From: JAAYAY01 sp964429355
GTDB lineage: Bacteria; Planctomycetota; Planctomycetia; Pirellulales; Thermoguttaceae
Length of the DNA stretch: 14,253 bases
Direction: 5' to 3'
NCBI GenBank assembly: GCA_964429355.1
Contig: CAYSCH010000251.1
Span: 1 to 14,253, forward strand
Below, in pieces: positions 1-7,122 of this stretch (the first letter of the stretch is position 1; each line of letters starts with the position of its first letter). A program made the position numbers and the translations under genes. The notes beneath the pieces are model-generated. The model was not told the DNA's origin. It did no database searches and saw nothing but the letters and a program-made list of their open reading frames with translations.

Positions 1-6
1 TCGGGA

Positions 7-54
7 GTCAGGGTCATTTGTCATTTGTCAGTGGCCAGTTGTTGGGAGTCGGGG
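7..54. repeat. short degenerate 7-bp tandem repeat
   Basis: Two exact GTCATTT units (13-19, 20-26) are followed by decaying heptamers in the same phase: GTCAGTG, GCCAGTT, GTTGGGA, GTCGGGG. A GTCAGG stretch precedes them. The period of 7 is seen directly. Similar GTCATTT/GTCAGTG-type intergenic repeats are, to my recollection, common in planctomycete genomes. The array sits at the extreme left edge, so its full length is unknown. The 250 bp between it and the hydrogenase-like piece hold nothing I recognise. Confidence 0.6.
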
Positions 55-307
55 GACGTCAGGGGACGAAAAACGGGCCCGTCGCGGGAATTTGTGTTCC
101 GGCGGCGGGCCCTTGGGATACGCGACGGAGCGGCGGGAGGCCGCGGGGTCGGGCTCGTGGGATACCCAGACGTCGAGGGTCAGTATACACGATTTGAAGA
201 CATTTGTACAGTATTATTTTGGCCACCCCGCTGGCAGGGGGAGGTGGCGGAGGGAAGCAAGAGATCTAGCGGGTGGCGGGTGGTCGTTGCCAAGCCGGTG
301 CGACTAG

Positions 308-577
308 ATCGCGTCGACGTCGCCAGCGGTTCGCGTCGCCCTGGGAGAATCGTTTGGTCTGGAACCGGGCGCCGATTGCGAAAGGAAGATGGTCGCCCTG
401 CGGCGGATCGGGTTTCACCAGGTGCTGGACACGACGTTTGCCGCCGACATGACCGTGGTGGAGGAAGCCAACGAGCTCATGCAGCGGCTGGACGGCAAGG
501 ACTCGTCGAAACCGGCTCTCCCGCAGTTCACGAGCTGTTGTCCGGCCTGGGTGAGTTTTGCGGAGACATTCTATCCG
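308..577 (+). pseudogene. [FeFe]-hydrogenase large-subunit fragment (H-cluster domain start), truncated at both ends
   Basis: Ninety uninterrupted codons match the start of the catalytic domain of iron-only hydrogenases. A PAVRVALGESFGLEPG stretch (residues 6-21) is followed by KMVALRRIGF (27-36), the DTTFAADMTVVEEANEL region (41-57) and FTSCCPAW (74-81). The last is the L1 motif that supplies a Cys ligand and the proton-transfer Cys of the H-cluster; WVSFAETFYP follows. The family needs two further Cys motifs (L2, MPCxxK; L3, ExMxCxGGCxxG) and N-terminal FeS-binding domains. None is present in any frame nearby. An in-frame TAG lies at 305-307 and no ferredoxin-like CPTGA motif is seen upstream. 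After Tyr-Pro the frame runs antisense into ndk, whose stop codon (571-573) lies inside the matching region. The first ATG (389) is internal to the homology, so no functional product is expected. It is either a genuine remnant left by a deletion or insertion, or a chimeric assembly join. The family call is firm; the biological status is not. Confidence 0.75.
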
Positions 578-993
578 GCACAGAGTTCCGAATCGGCGAA
601 GAAGATTGCGATCTCTCGGGCGGCGGAGGATGGGCCGTCTGAAGCGTGAACCAGATTCATTTGGTTGCTTGTGCTGAAATCCCCGCGAATGGTGCCTGCA
701 GGCGCCTCCAGCCCGTTGGTGGGCCCCACCAACTTGCGAATGACCTGAATTGCCTCAGGCCCCTCGACGACCATGGCAACCACGGGTGCGCTGGTAATAT
801 AGGCCTCGAGCCCGGGATAGAAGGCCTTCTCCACGTGCTCCGCATAATGGCGACGGGCCAGGTCGGGGGTAATGACCATGAGCTTCATGGCGACGATGGT
901 CAGCCCTTTATCCTCGAACCGCGAAATCACACGTCCCAACAATCGCCGCTGAACACAATCGGGCTTCAGCAACACGAGCGATCTCTCAAGCAT
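571..993 (-). CDS. ndk: Nucleoside diphosphate kinase
   Basis: This cytosolic enzyme passes the gamma-phosphate from ATP to NDPs and dNDPs through a phosphohistidine intermediate, balancing nucleotide pools. The product has 140 aa, the usual length. It begins MLERSLVLLKPD, where Lys10 is the conserved nucleotide-binding Lys. It also has Tyr50, the VIRKLVGPTNG region (84-94), GTIRGDF (100-106) and the catalytic NLVHASDG (His116). The ATG at 993 was chosen over an upstream extension because the homology starts there and GGAG (1001-1004) sits 7 nt upstream. A strong promoter match lies 125 bp upstream. The gene is transcribed alone and is convergent with the hydrogenase-like remnant. The last residues (ELCAG) come from the junction with that remnant, so the native C-terminus may be altered; the catalytic core is whole. 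Confidence 0.97.
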   Translation of the reverse strand: MLERSLVLLKPDCVQRRLLGRVISRFEDKGLTIVAMKLMVITPDLARRHYAEHVEKAFYPGLEAYITSAPVVAMVVEGPEAIQVIRKLVGPTNGLEAPAGTIRGDFSTSNQMNLVHASDGPSSAAREIAIFFADSELCAG

Positions 994-1118
994 GGTGGAT
1001 CTCCATTCACTTTTCTTGCAGCCAAACCCAATCGCCGGAATCACGATCCCCCCCGGAGAAGTAACATCCTGGATCGCAGCCGCCGCTGGCACGGCCGATG
1101 GCTCCTGAAGAGGGGGAA

Positions 1119-1147
1119 ATTGTAGGCCATTCTCGCGGCATGTTCAA
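1119..1147 (-). promoter_or_regulatory. sigma70-type promoter of ndk
   Basis: Read on the minus strand, TTGAAC (1142-1147) and TACAAT (1119-1124) are separated by exactly 17 bp. Each matches the -35 or -10 consensus at four or five of six positions. Transcription would start near 1112 and leave a leader of about 119 nt before the ndk ATG at 993. Confidence 0.6.
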
Positions 1148-1151
1148 GATT

Positions 1152-1165
1152 GGCGATCGATCGCC
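1152..1165. promoter_or_regulatory. perfect 14-bp palindrome next to the ndk promoter
   Basis: GGCGATCGATCGCC equals its own reverse complement and lies 4 bp upstream of the -35 hexamer of ndk, in the divergent ndk/DUF1207 intergenic region. The position would suit an operator or activator site. The core GCGATCG could also be a frequent genomic word, so regulatory function is only inferred. The rest of the 994-1409 spacer holds no gene I can support, and no convincing plus-strand promoter was found. Confidence 0.35.
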
Positions 1166-1409
1166 GGAAAGGGGGGGACCATAGTGCCGAACTGCAAGAC
1201 TCATCAAATATGCGGATTGTGCCGATGTTTTGGATAGGCGCGGTAATCCGATTCTGCGCGATTGTACGGACCCAGAAGCAACGGATCGCGATCACGCCAA
1301 CGAGGCTCGGCCGAGACCCAACTTTCTTGCTGTCCCAGGCAAGAATTCGGACCGAGCTCCGGCGTTGGATGATGGCGAAAGTCCGGCCGATACGCCCAGG
1401 AGGGGCGAC

Positions 1410-2522
1410 ATGAGACATCTGGCGAAACGCCGTCAGGCTGCGGGCCCCGCTTCCCGCACGAACCGACTCCGTAAGCTATTGCGAGTCTTGAGCCTTCTGG
1501 CCATCGGCACCGTGGCGAGGGCTGAAGAGATGTGCCCGAAGCCGTGGCTCTCTGCCGAACCGGTTGCGTCGCAGAACGTGTGGCGACTGCCGCCCGAGTC
1601 CACACTCAGCAATGAACTGTTCGCGGCACCGTCGAGCAACTCGCTACCCCGCTATGGTATGCTTCACGAGACGTTCTCCGACCCCGCAGTCAAGCCGGCC
1701 GGTTACTTTGATGGCGACTGGCTGCATCCTTTCGGGGAGGCAGGCCCGGCTGCGGAGGAAGCCTGGACCCATCAGGTGTTGCCGGACGGACTGATTTACC
1801 GCTCCTATCTGGCCGGCGTGAAAGAGTCCCGGTTTGCCGGACAGTGGGTCCACGATGTCGACCTGGGATGGATGTGGGATATCACGCTCGGCGGACGGGT
1901 GGGAATTCTCCGTTATGGAACGACGAGCAGCGTGCAGCCGGAAGGATGGCAACTCGACCTGGAGGGGGCCGGAATGCCCCGTCTGGATCTCGAGCACGAC
2001 AGCCGCGACCTGATCGCGTCCGACTTTCGCTTCGGGATCCCGCTGACCTACGGGCGAGGAACCTACCAGATGAAGACCGCTTATTATCATCTGAGTTCCC
2101 ATCTCGGTGATGAATATATGGTGCGGTACAGCACCCTCGAGCGGCGCAACTACTCACGGGACGTATTGGTCTGGGGCCATTCCCTGTTCCTGACGCCAGA
2201 TATCCGGCTCTACGGAGAGGCCGGCTGGGCCTTTGCCTGCGACGGTGGAAGTGAGCCGTGGGAGTTCCAGCTTGGGATCGACTACTCCCCCGCAGAATTC
2301 AGCGGGCAGCGAGGTTCGCCTTTCTTTGCCATCAACGGACACCTTCGCCAGGAATTCGACTTTGGCGGAAACATCGTTGTTCAGACCGGCTGGCAATGGC
2401 GAGGGTACTCAGGCCACCTGTTTCGTATCGGAATCCACTACTTTCAGGGTATGAGCGACCAGTGGGAGTTCTTCGACCAATTCGAAGACAAGCTGGGATT
2501 CGGCATCTGGTACGACTTCTGA
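1410..2522 (+). CDS. DUF1207 family outer-membrane beta-barrel-like protein
   Basis: This is a 370-aa secreted protein. Start choice: the ATG at 1410 follows AGGAGGGG (1398-1405) with about 6 nt spacing. The open frame reaches further upstream, but that part does not look coding. Residues 1-38 form a signal peptide: Arg-rich n-region, LLRVLSLLAIGTVARA, cleavage before EE. From about residue 110 the sequence follows the DUF1207 family, with LPDGLIYRSYLAG, a W-rich segment with LGGRVGILRYGT, SRDLIASDFRFGIPLTY and AYYHLSSHLGDEYM. Alternating aromatic and polar residues and the terminal Phe (FGIWYDF) are typical of outer-membrane barrels recognised by the BAM machinery. The family is common in planctomycetes and its function is not established. 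It lies upstream of a porin-like gene in the same direction, but the 525-bp gap and intervening hairpin suggest separate transcripts. Confidence 0.85.
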   Translation: MRHLAKRRQAAGPASRTNRLRKLLRVLSLLAIGTVARAEEMCPKPWLSAEPVASQNVWRLPPESTLSNELFAAPSSNSLPRYGMLHETFSDPAVKPAGYFDGDWLHPFGEAGPAAEEAWTHQVLPDGLIYRSYLAGVKESRFAGQWVHDVDLGWMWDITLGGRVGILRYGTTSSVQPEGWQLDLEGAGMPRLDLEHDSRDLIASDFRFGIPLTYGRGTYQMKTAYYHLSSHLGDEYMVRYSTLERRNYSRDVLVWGHSLFLTPDIRLYGEAGWAFACDGGSEPWEFQLGIDYSPAEFSGQRGSPFFAINGHLRQEFDFGGNIVVQTGWQWRGYSGHLFRIGIHYFQGMSDQWEFFDQFEDKLGFGIWYDF

Positions 2523-2570
2523 CAAGCAATCCCGAGAACGGGCGCCATCGCATTTCGTTCTGTTCAGGCC

Positions 2571-2611
2571 GCAGGCTCCACTGGCAATATTTGGGAGCCT
2601 GCCTCCGTTTT
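2571..2611 (+). terminator. probable terminator after the DUF1207 gene
   Basis: A perfect 9-bp stem, GCAGGCTCC (2571-2579) with GGAGCCTGC (2594-2602), encloses a 14-nt loop. It is followed after 5 nt by TTTT (2608-2611). It begins about 50 bp past the stop codon. The U-tract is short and displaced, so termination may be partial. Confidence 0.5.
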
Positions 2612-3047
2612 GGGCCTCTATGCGACCTCGGCAGGGGGGCTGGCCGGGGTTGGCGGGACCACGTCTCAGCGGGTGAAGTGCCGATCACCCACGACGGCAG
2701 GGCGACTTTTGCCAACCGTCAGTTCTTCGCGCACCGGAAGATCTCCCGCGTTCGTTGCATTGCGGTCTTTTCCGATTTCACCGCATTCAAGGATTGGACT
2801 CGCCGATTTCACTCCGTGTCCGCGAACGAGAGTCACAATGACATCGCGTCTGCCCGCAGTGGCACGGGATCACTGCATGATGCGTTGGGGAATCGTGGGC
2901 CCAAAGAGGCATAGAAGCGGCAGACGGCAATGATGGGGAACTCGACGGAGACACCGTGACACGTTCGTGCGAACCGTAAACCGGAGGAAGTCCACTCTCC
3001 ATCCACCAGTCATTCTGGAATCACTCACCTTTCCCATGGGGGTCACG
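2612..3047. other. long leader/intergenic region before the porin gene
   Basis: These 436 bp carry no open frame with recognisable homology. A small inverted repeat, GTTCG-TG-CGAAC (2963-2974), and an SD-like GGAGGAAG (2982-2989) not followed by a usable start codon are the only signals I see. The porin promoter presumably lies here, but no good -35/-10 pair was found. Confidence 0.4.
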
Positions 3048-4371
3048 ATGCGTTTACTGAAATCCTTTTGTTCTCCGGCAGCGATCCTTGCGTTCTGCTG
3101 CTCGGCGGCACTGGGCGCCGACGGGCTGTATCAGCCCTCCGTGTTCTCGGCACCCGAGCCGGAAGTAGCTGCTTGCGGCTACCTGTCGTCCGATGATGCC
3201 GCGCCGGCCGCGTGTGAAGCGGCTAGTTGTGGAAGCTGCGACTGCTGTTCGCCCTGCCGATGCCTTACTTTCTTCCCCTGCTGCTGCCATGATGATCCCT
3301 GGACACTCCAGAGCCTCCTGACCGGCGACAGCTCCTGCTACCACTACGGCGGCTGGCTGGCGGTTGGAGCTTATGGCAACGCCCATGGCGAGCCCGACAA
3401 CGGTCCCATCGGGATGCGCAATGTTGGCAACGAGTTCACAGTGAACCAGTTGTGGGGTTACTTCGAGAGAACCACCAATACCGGCGGCTGCGGCTGGGAC
3501 TGGGGTTTTCGTGCAGATTTCGTGTTCGGTGTTGACGGCCAGGATACCCAGGCATTCGGCAGCAATCCCGACGCATGGGACAACCCTTGGGACACCTCCG
3601 CCCAGTACGGTTCGGCCCTGCCCCAGCTTTACGCGGAAGTCGCGGTCAACGACCTGAAGGTGAAGATGGGCCACTTCTACACCATCCTTGGCTATGAAGT
3701 CGTTCCCGCCACGGGCAACTTCTTCACCAGCCATTCCTATACGATGTACTTCGGCGAACCGTTCACCCATACGGGCGTCATGGCCGAGTACGCCCTGCTG
3801 NNNNNNNNNNGTCACGGTCTGGGGTGGCTGGGTACAAGGCTGGGACACCGGCTTCGACAACACCCCCCAGGACTCCTCGGACCTGATCGGCGGAATCCGT
3901 GTTCCCCTGACCGACGCGGCCAAGTTGACCTATGCCTTCGACGCCGGACGGGACGATGTCACCGGTCTGGACCGCTATTTGCACAGCCTGGTAGCTGACT
4001 TCTCGCTGACGGAAAGACTGAACTACGTGTTCCAGTCCGATTACGGGAGTGGAAGCAGCACGGGTGGTGTCGGCCAGTGGTACGGCATTAACAACTACCT
4101 GTTTTACACCGTCAACGATTGCTGGAAGCTCGGCACCCGCTTCGAGTGGTTCCGAGACGATGACGGCACGCGTGTCGTATCCGCCGGTGCCCTGGCCGGT
4201 GTGGGCGATTACTGCGGCTTGACCTGCGGCGTCAACTGGAAACCCACCTCGAATCTCAATATTCGCCCCGAGCTCCGCTACGACTGGGCCAACGGCGGCG
4301 TGACACCGTTCAACGGCGGGACAGCGGACGACCAACTTTCGGGCGGCTTCGACCTGATCGTAACGTTCTGA
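3048..4371 (+). CDS. BBP2-type outer-membrane porin (OmpL-like), interrupted by assembly gap
   Basis: This is probably an outer-membrane barrel of the putative beta-barrel porin-2 family, which is abundant in planctomycetes; its substrate is unknown. The ATG at 3048 opens a signal peptide (residues 1-24, ending AALGA). Before the barrel, residues 43-97 hold twelve cysteines, including CCC at 78-80. Barrel-like strands start near residue 100 (GGWLAVGAYGNAHG) and include LYAEVAVNDLKVKMGHFYTILGYEVVPATGNFF and SYTMYFGEPFTHTGV. After the gap come VTVWGGWVQGWDTGFDN, LTYAFDAGRDD and a final LSGGFDLIVTF with the terminal Phe of BAM substrates. The 10 Ns shift the phase: the frame before and after is one gene, with 251 codons before and 186 after. 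Homologous spacing suggests only a few residues are missing. The ribosome site is weak (GGGGGT about 5 nt upstream). A strong terminator follows. Confidence 0.85.
3801..3810. other. assembly gap (10 Ns) inside the porin gene
   Basis: Ten Ns of nominal length. The coding frame is continuous in phase 0 before the gap and resumes in phase +1 after it, so the true missing length is a multiple of three, plausibly about 9 nt, and the run is a placeholder. No frameshift in the gene needs to be invoked. Confidence 0.95.
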
Positions 4372-4398
4372 GAAACCGTCGGAGATCTCGACTAGTAC

Positions 4399-4439
4399 GG
4401 CAGGCCTGGACCCGAAGGCGTTCAGGCCTGCCTTTTTTT
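4399..4439 (+). terminator. Rho-independent terminator of the porin gene
   Basis: GGCAGGCCTG (4399-4408) pairs perfectly with CAGGCCTGCC (4423-4432). The stem can extend by a G-T and an A-T pair to 12 bp around a 10-nt loop, and seven Ts (4433-4439) follow directly. It begins 28 bp after the porin stop codon. Confidence 0.92.
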
Positions 4440-4757
4440 GCCAGCCATGCGTTTCGAGCCTGCCAGCGGGGTGCAACCCGAGTGATTCCAAGCAGCCTTG
4501 CGGGATTCCCGGAGGAAATTGCGGCAAGGCACTGGAGGAACGCGCTGGGCCGGGACTGACAGAGTTCGCAGGCAAAATACGGACGGAACGCCAGCGCGGG
4601 GCAAGCCCACGCGGCTATCTTCATGACGACTATTTTCCCGGGGAATCACGCAAGGCGATCTCGGGGGATGGGGTTGGATGGGCGGGGGGAAGGGAATAGC
4701 ATAGAATACGACAGGCGTGACGGGCATTTTTCGGGCCTCGCTTCGGATGGGAACCAA
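4440..4757. other. intergenic leader of the ketosynthase-like gene
   Basis: There is no recognisable gene in these 318 bp. A TAGAAT hexamer at 4702-4707 could be a -10 element, but no matching -35 stands 16-18 bp upstream. If it is real, the transcript would start near 4714, which favours the GTG at 4758 as the start of the next gene over the ATGs at 4623 and 4668. Confidence 0.35.
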
Positions 4758-6023
4758 GTGTCGCGAGCGGAAGTCATCATCAGCGGAATCGGGACATTGT
4801 GCCCCCTGGGAATCGGCCGGCAGGCTGTTGAGGAGTCGTTGCGTTCGGCACGAAGCGGGATCGGCCCAATCACTTTGTTCGACCCTTCGGGGCTTCCCGT
4901 CCGGATTGCCGGTGAAGTGAAGGACTTCGACGCGAGGCAGTATGTTCAGCCGCGCAAGAATCTCAAAGTGATGGCGAGAGATTCAGAGCTAGGCGTGGCG
5001 GCTTCGATCCTCGCATGCCGGGACGCCGGGATCGCGGCGGGAACCGTCGCCCCCGATCGGTTTGGCGTCGTGCTCGGAGCCGACTCCATCGGCAGTACGC
5101 TGGATGCGAGCGAACCCTCGTATCGCCGGTGCATCGTGGATGGTGTTTTCTGCTTCGAGCGCTGGGCCAAGGAAGGAGCGGAAGCGGCCTTTCCGCTGAA
5201 TTTTCTCAAGGTACTGCCGAACATGATCGCGTCGCACATTTCGATTGCGCACGATGCTCGCGGCCCTAACAACACCATCCACCATGGAGAACTCTCGTCG
5301 CTTCAGGCCATCTGCGAAGCCACCACGGTGATCCAGCGAGGAATCGCCGACGTCATGCTGGCCGGCGGGGCCAGTTCTCAGATGAATCCCTTCGACTGGG
5401 TGCGGCTGTGCCTGGCAGGACAACTCTCTCCCAGCCAGGATCCACCGGAACAGGTTCTGAAGCCTTTCGACATGCGGCGGAGTGGCCAAGTGCATTCCGA
5501 GGGAGCCACGATCCTGGTGCTGGAACGGAGGGAACACGCCGAGCGCCGCGGGGCGGTGCCCATTGCCCGGATCGCCGGTCACGCCACGGTGTTCAGTGCG
5601 AACGGCAAGCACCGACCGAGTCGCGATTCCCTCGTCCGCGCCATGTCGGGAGCCCTGGCCAACGCGGGACTCCCGCCAAGCGCCGTGGGGCATGTGAATG
5701 CGCACGGCGTGAGCACCCAGAAGGACGATCCGGAGGAAGCCGCCGCCATCCGGACGGTTTTCGGACCGGTTGCGACGACCGCGCCGAAGAGCTATTTCGG
5801 AAATCTTCGAGCCGCAGCGGGAGCCACGGAGCTCCTCGCCAGTCTCCTCGCCATCCGGGAAGGCAGGGTGCCTGTGACGCTGAACTACGAGCGTCCCGAT
5901 CCCGAGTGCGCACTGAACGTCGTGGGGCACTCTCCTCTGGAGGGCGTCCCGAGAACGGCTCTTGCGGTGAGCGCCACCCGTGCCGGTCAAGCCACGGCGA
6001 TTGTGCTTTCGGATGCCAATTGA
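4758..6023 (+). CDS. Beta-ketoacyl-ACP synthase homologue lacking catalytic Cys and second His
   Basis: This is a thiolase-fold protein of the FabF/FabB class (421 aa from the GTG at 4758, the usual KAS II length). It opens EVIISGIGTLCPLG and ends near VSATRAGQATAIVLSD. The GTG has TGGGA 5 nt upstream; an ATG at 4623 would add 45 residues without homology. In active enzymes a Cys-His-His triad condenses acyl and malonyl-ACP. Here GPNNTIHHGELSS (169-181) places Glu178 where the nucleophilic Cys belongs. NAHGVST keeps the first His (316), and Lys344 is kept, but KSYFGN puts Asn349 at the second His. The Gly-rich FGFGGTN loop near the C-terminus is also replaced (ATRAGQAT). Condensing activity is therefore unlikely. 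A chain-length-factor-like partner, a decarboxylating or scaffold role, or an unrelated reaction is possible. No ACP or active ketosynthase partner lies within the window. Its 3' end overlaps the next minus-strand gene by 37 bp. Confidence 0.88.
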   Translation: MSRAEVIISGIGTLCPLGIGRQAVEESLRSARSGIGPITLFDPSGLPVRIAGEVKDFDARQYVQPRKNLKVMARDSELGVAASILACRDAGIAAGTVAPDRFGVVLGADSIGSTLDASEPSYRRCIVDGVFCFERWAKEGAEAAFPLNFLKVLPNMIASHISIAHDARGPNNTIHHGELSSLQAICEATTVIQRGIADVMLAGGASSQMNPFDWVRLCLAGQLSPSQDPPEQVLKPFDMRRSGQVHSEGATILVLERREHAERRGAVPIARIAGHATVFSANGKHRPSRDSLVRAMSGALANAGLPPSAVGHVNAHGVSTQKDDPEEAAAIRTVFGPVATTAPKSYFGNLRAAAGATELLASLLAIREGRVPVTLNYERPDPECALNVVGHSPLEGVPRTALAVSATRAGQATAIVLSDAN

Positions 6024-6691
6024 GCCGCCGAGGCCGTGCCGCCCTTGGGGGTGGCCTCGCCTCCGTAATTGGCCAACTCGGCGAGCAACAAGGCTACGGC
6101 GATGATGATCGCCGCGAGGGCGATTCCCAGCATGACCTCGTAGAAGTTCAGCCGTTTGCGCCCCAACCACATCATCAGCGGTATGGCAGTCGCCAGCAGC
6201 CAGAAGGCGTTCATGAAGAGCATAAGCAAAATGCCCCACTTCATGAAGACCATGACGTCGAGAACCAGCAGCAGGAGAACGGAAATCCCGCACGCTGCGA
6301 AAACAGCGAGCCCAGCCGTACCGAACCCTTCGCCGGGCTCGCCCACCGGCGTCTCCGGTTTCTCCTTCTTTTTCTTTTCCTTCTTGGCCTTCTTTTCCTT
6401 CACGACGGGCGACTTCGCCTTGCGTTTCTTCTTGCCGGCAGTCGATTGGCCCGCATCCTCCACCGAACCGACTTGTTCCGAGTCGTCCGCGCTAGCGCCA
6501 ACGGGTCCCGGCCCATCCGCATCGCCCCCTTCGATTCCAGCCAGCGGATCACTTGCGTCGGGAAGTTCGAGGCCGGCCAACGGATCGGAAGCGTCCGGCA
6601 GATCCAGTTCTTCCAGGTTCTCAAACTGCCCCTCGTCGCCAGGCAGGTTGAATTCGTCGAAATCAGGTTGCTTGCCGTCGGCATTCGACAC
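5987..6691 (-). CDS. Charge-segregated three-helix membrane protein, planctomycete type
   Basis: Unrecognised family. The product has 234 aa. Start: the GTG at 6691 has GGGAGA (6699-6704) 7 nt upstream, whereas the TTG at 6706 would overlap that site. Residues 1-85 are acidic and contain an exact repeat of LPDASDPLAG (31-40 and 43-52, 12-residue period). Residues 87-111 are a Lys-rich block (KKKRKAK, KEKKAKKEKKKKEK). Three hydrophobic helices follow at about 126-150, 154-176 and 185-208, then a short Ala/Ser/Thr tail. The acidic and basic segments are probably disordered and cytoplasmic or peripheral to the membrane. The two copies of the 10-residue repeat use different synonymous codons, so the amino acids rather than the DNA appear to be conserved. 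The gene converges on the ketosynthase-like gene with a 37-bp overlap and lies downstream of the GGDEF/PilZ pair on the same strand, about 430 bp away. Confidence 0.75.
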   Translation of the reverse strand: MSNADGKQPDFDEFNLPGDEGQFENLEELDLPDASDPLAGLELPDASDPLAGIEGGDADGPGPVGASADDSEQVGSVEDAGQSTAGKKKRKAKSPVVKEKKAKKEKKKKEKPETPVGEPGEGFGTAGLAVFAACGISVLLLLVLDVMVFMKWGILLMLFMNAFWLLATAIPLMMWLGRKRLNFYEVMLGIALAAIIIAVALLLAELANYGGEATPKGGTASAAQLASESTIAVA

Positions 6692-6724
6692 GTTCGGTTC
6701 TCCCAAGATGAGCGATGGACTCTC

Positions 6725-6937
6725 TCAGCAAGTAGCACCCCCGGTTGCGGCGTGCATCTCCGGAGACTCCTGACGAAATGCACAGGTGCCTTGCTGGCAC
6801 GAAGCCACCCGGTCAACAATCTCGTCGGGGTTTTGAATAGGCCAAGAAAACCATATTATCTCCCACGAACGGCGGAACCACGGCTTCGTTGGCGCTTCCA
6901 GTATTCCACTATAATCCGAGGCCATTTCCGTTGCCAT
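6725..6937 (-). CDS. possible small Trp-rich hypothetical protein
   Basis: A 70-codon frame starts at the ATG at 6937, with GGAGG about 13 nt upstream, longer than ideal. It ends 33 bp before the next gene in the same direction. The product contains PWFRRSWEIIWFSWP (about residues 18-32) followed by NPDEIVDRV, a composition that looks protein-like rather than random. No family is recognised and third-position GC is lower than in its neighbours. The rest of the 6692-7122 spacer has nothing else I can name. It may be a real small gene or chance. Confidence 0.35.
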   Translation of the reverse strand: MATEMASDYSGILEAPTKPWFRRSWEIIWFSWPIQNPDEIVDRVASCQQGTCAFRQESPEMHAATGGATC

Positions 6938-7122
6938 GAAAAACGGCGATCCTCCGAGGGGAGCGTCAATCTCCTTCCGTTGGGGGGAGCTTGAAGTCTG
7001 CCGCAATCCGGAGCAGAAATCCGGCGGGCCGTCTGGAAAGGGGGACCGGACAGCCCACATGGAGCGTACGAACGGCGGGCGATGCGAGTTTTGGGAGCCA
7101 AGTGCCCTTTGCGTGACAGCCT

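Noticed and set aside
25..642. Plus-strand open frame of 205 codons at the left edge
   Set aside because: It is in a different frame from the hydrogenase homology, Arg/Gly-rich without motifs, and runs into ndk antisense.
6889..6915. TTGGCG...TATAAT as a plus-strand promoter
   Set aside because: The -10 is perfect but the spacer is only 15 bp, and no credible plus-strand gene follows. It lies inside the possible small minus-strand gene.
5408..6994. Plus-strand open frame of 528 codons spanning the end of the ketosynthase-like gene and the membrane-protein gene
   Set aside because: It is an out-of-frame reading of one gene and antisense to another; Arg-rich, with no domain pattern.
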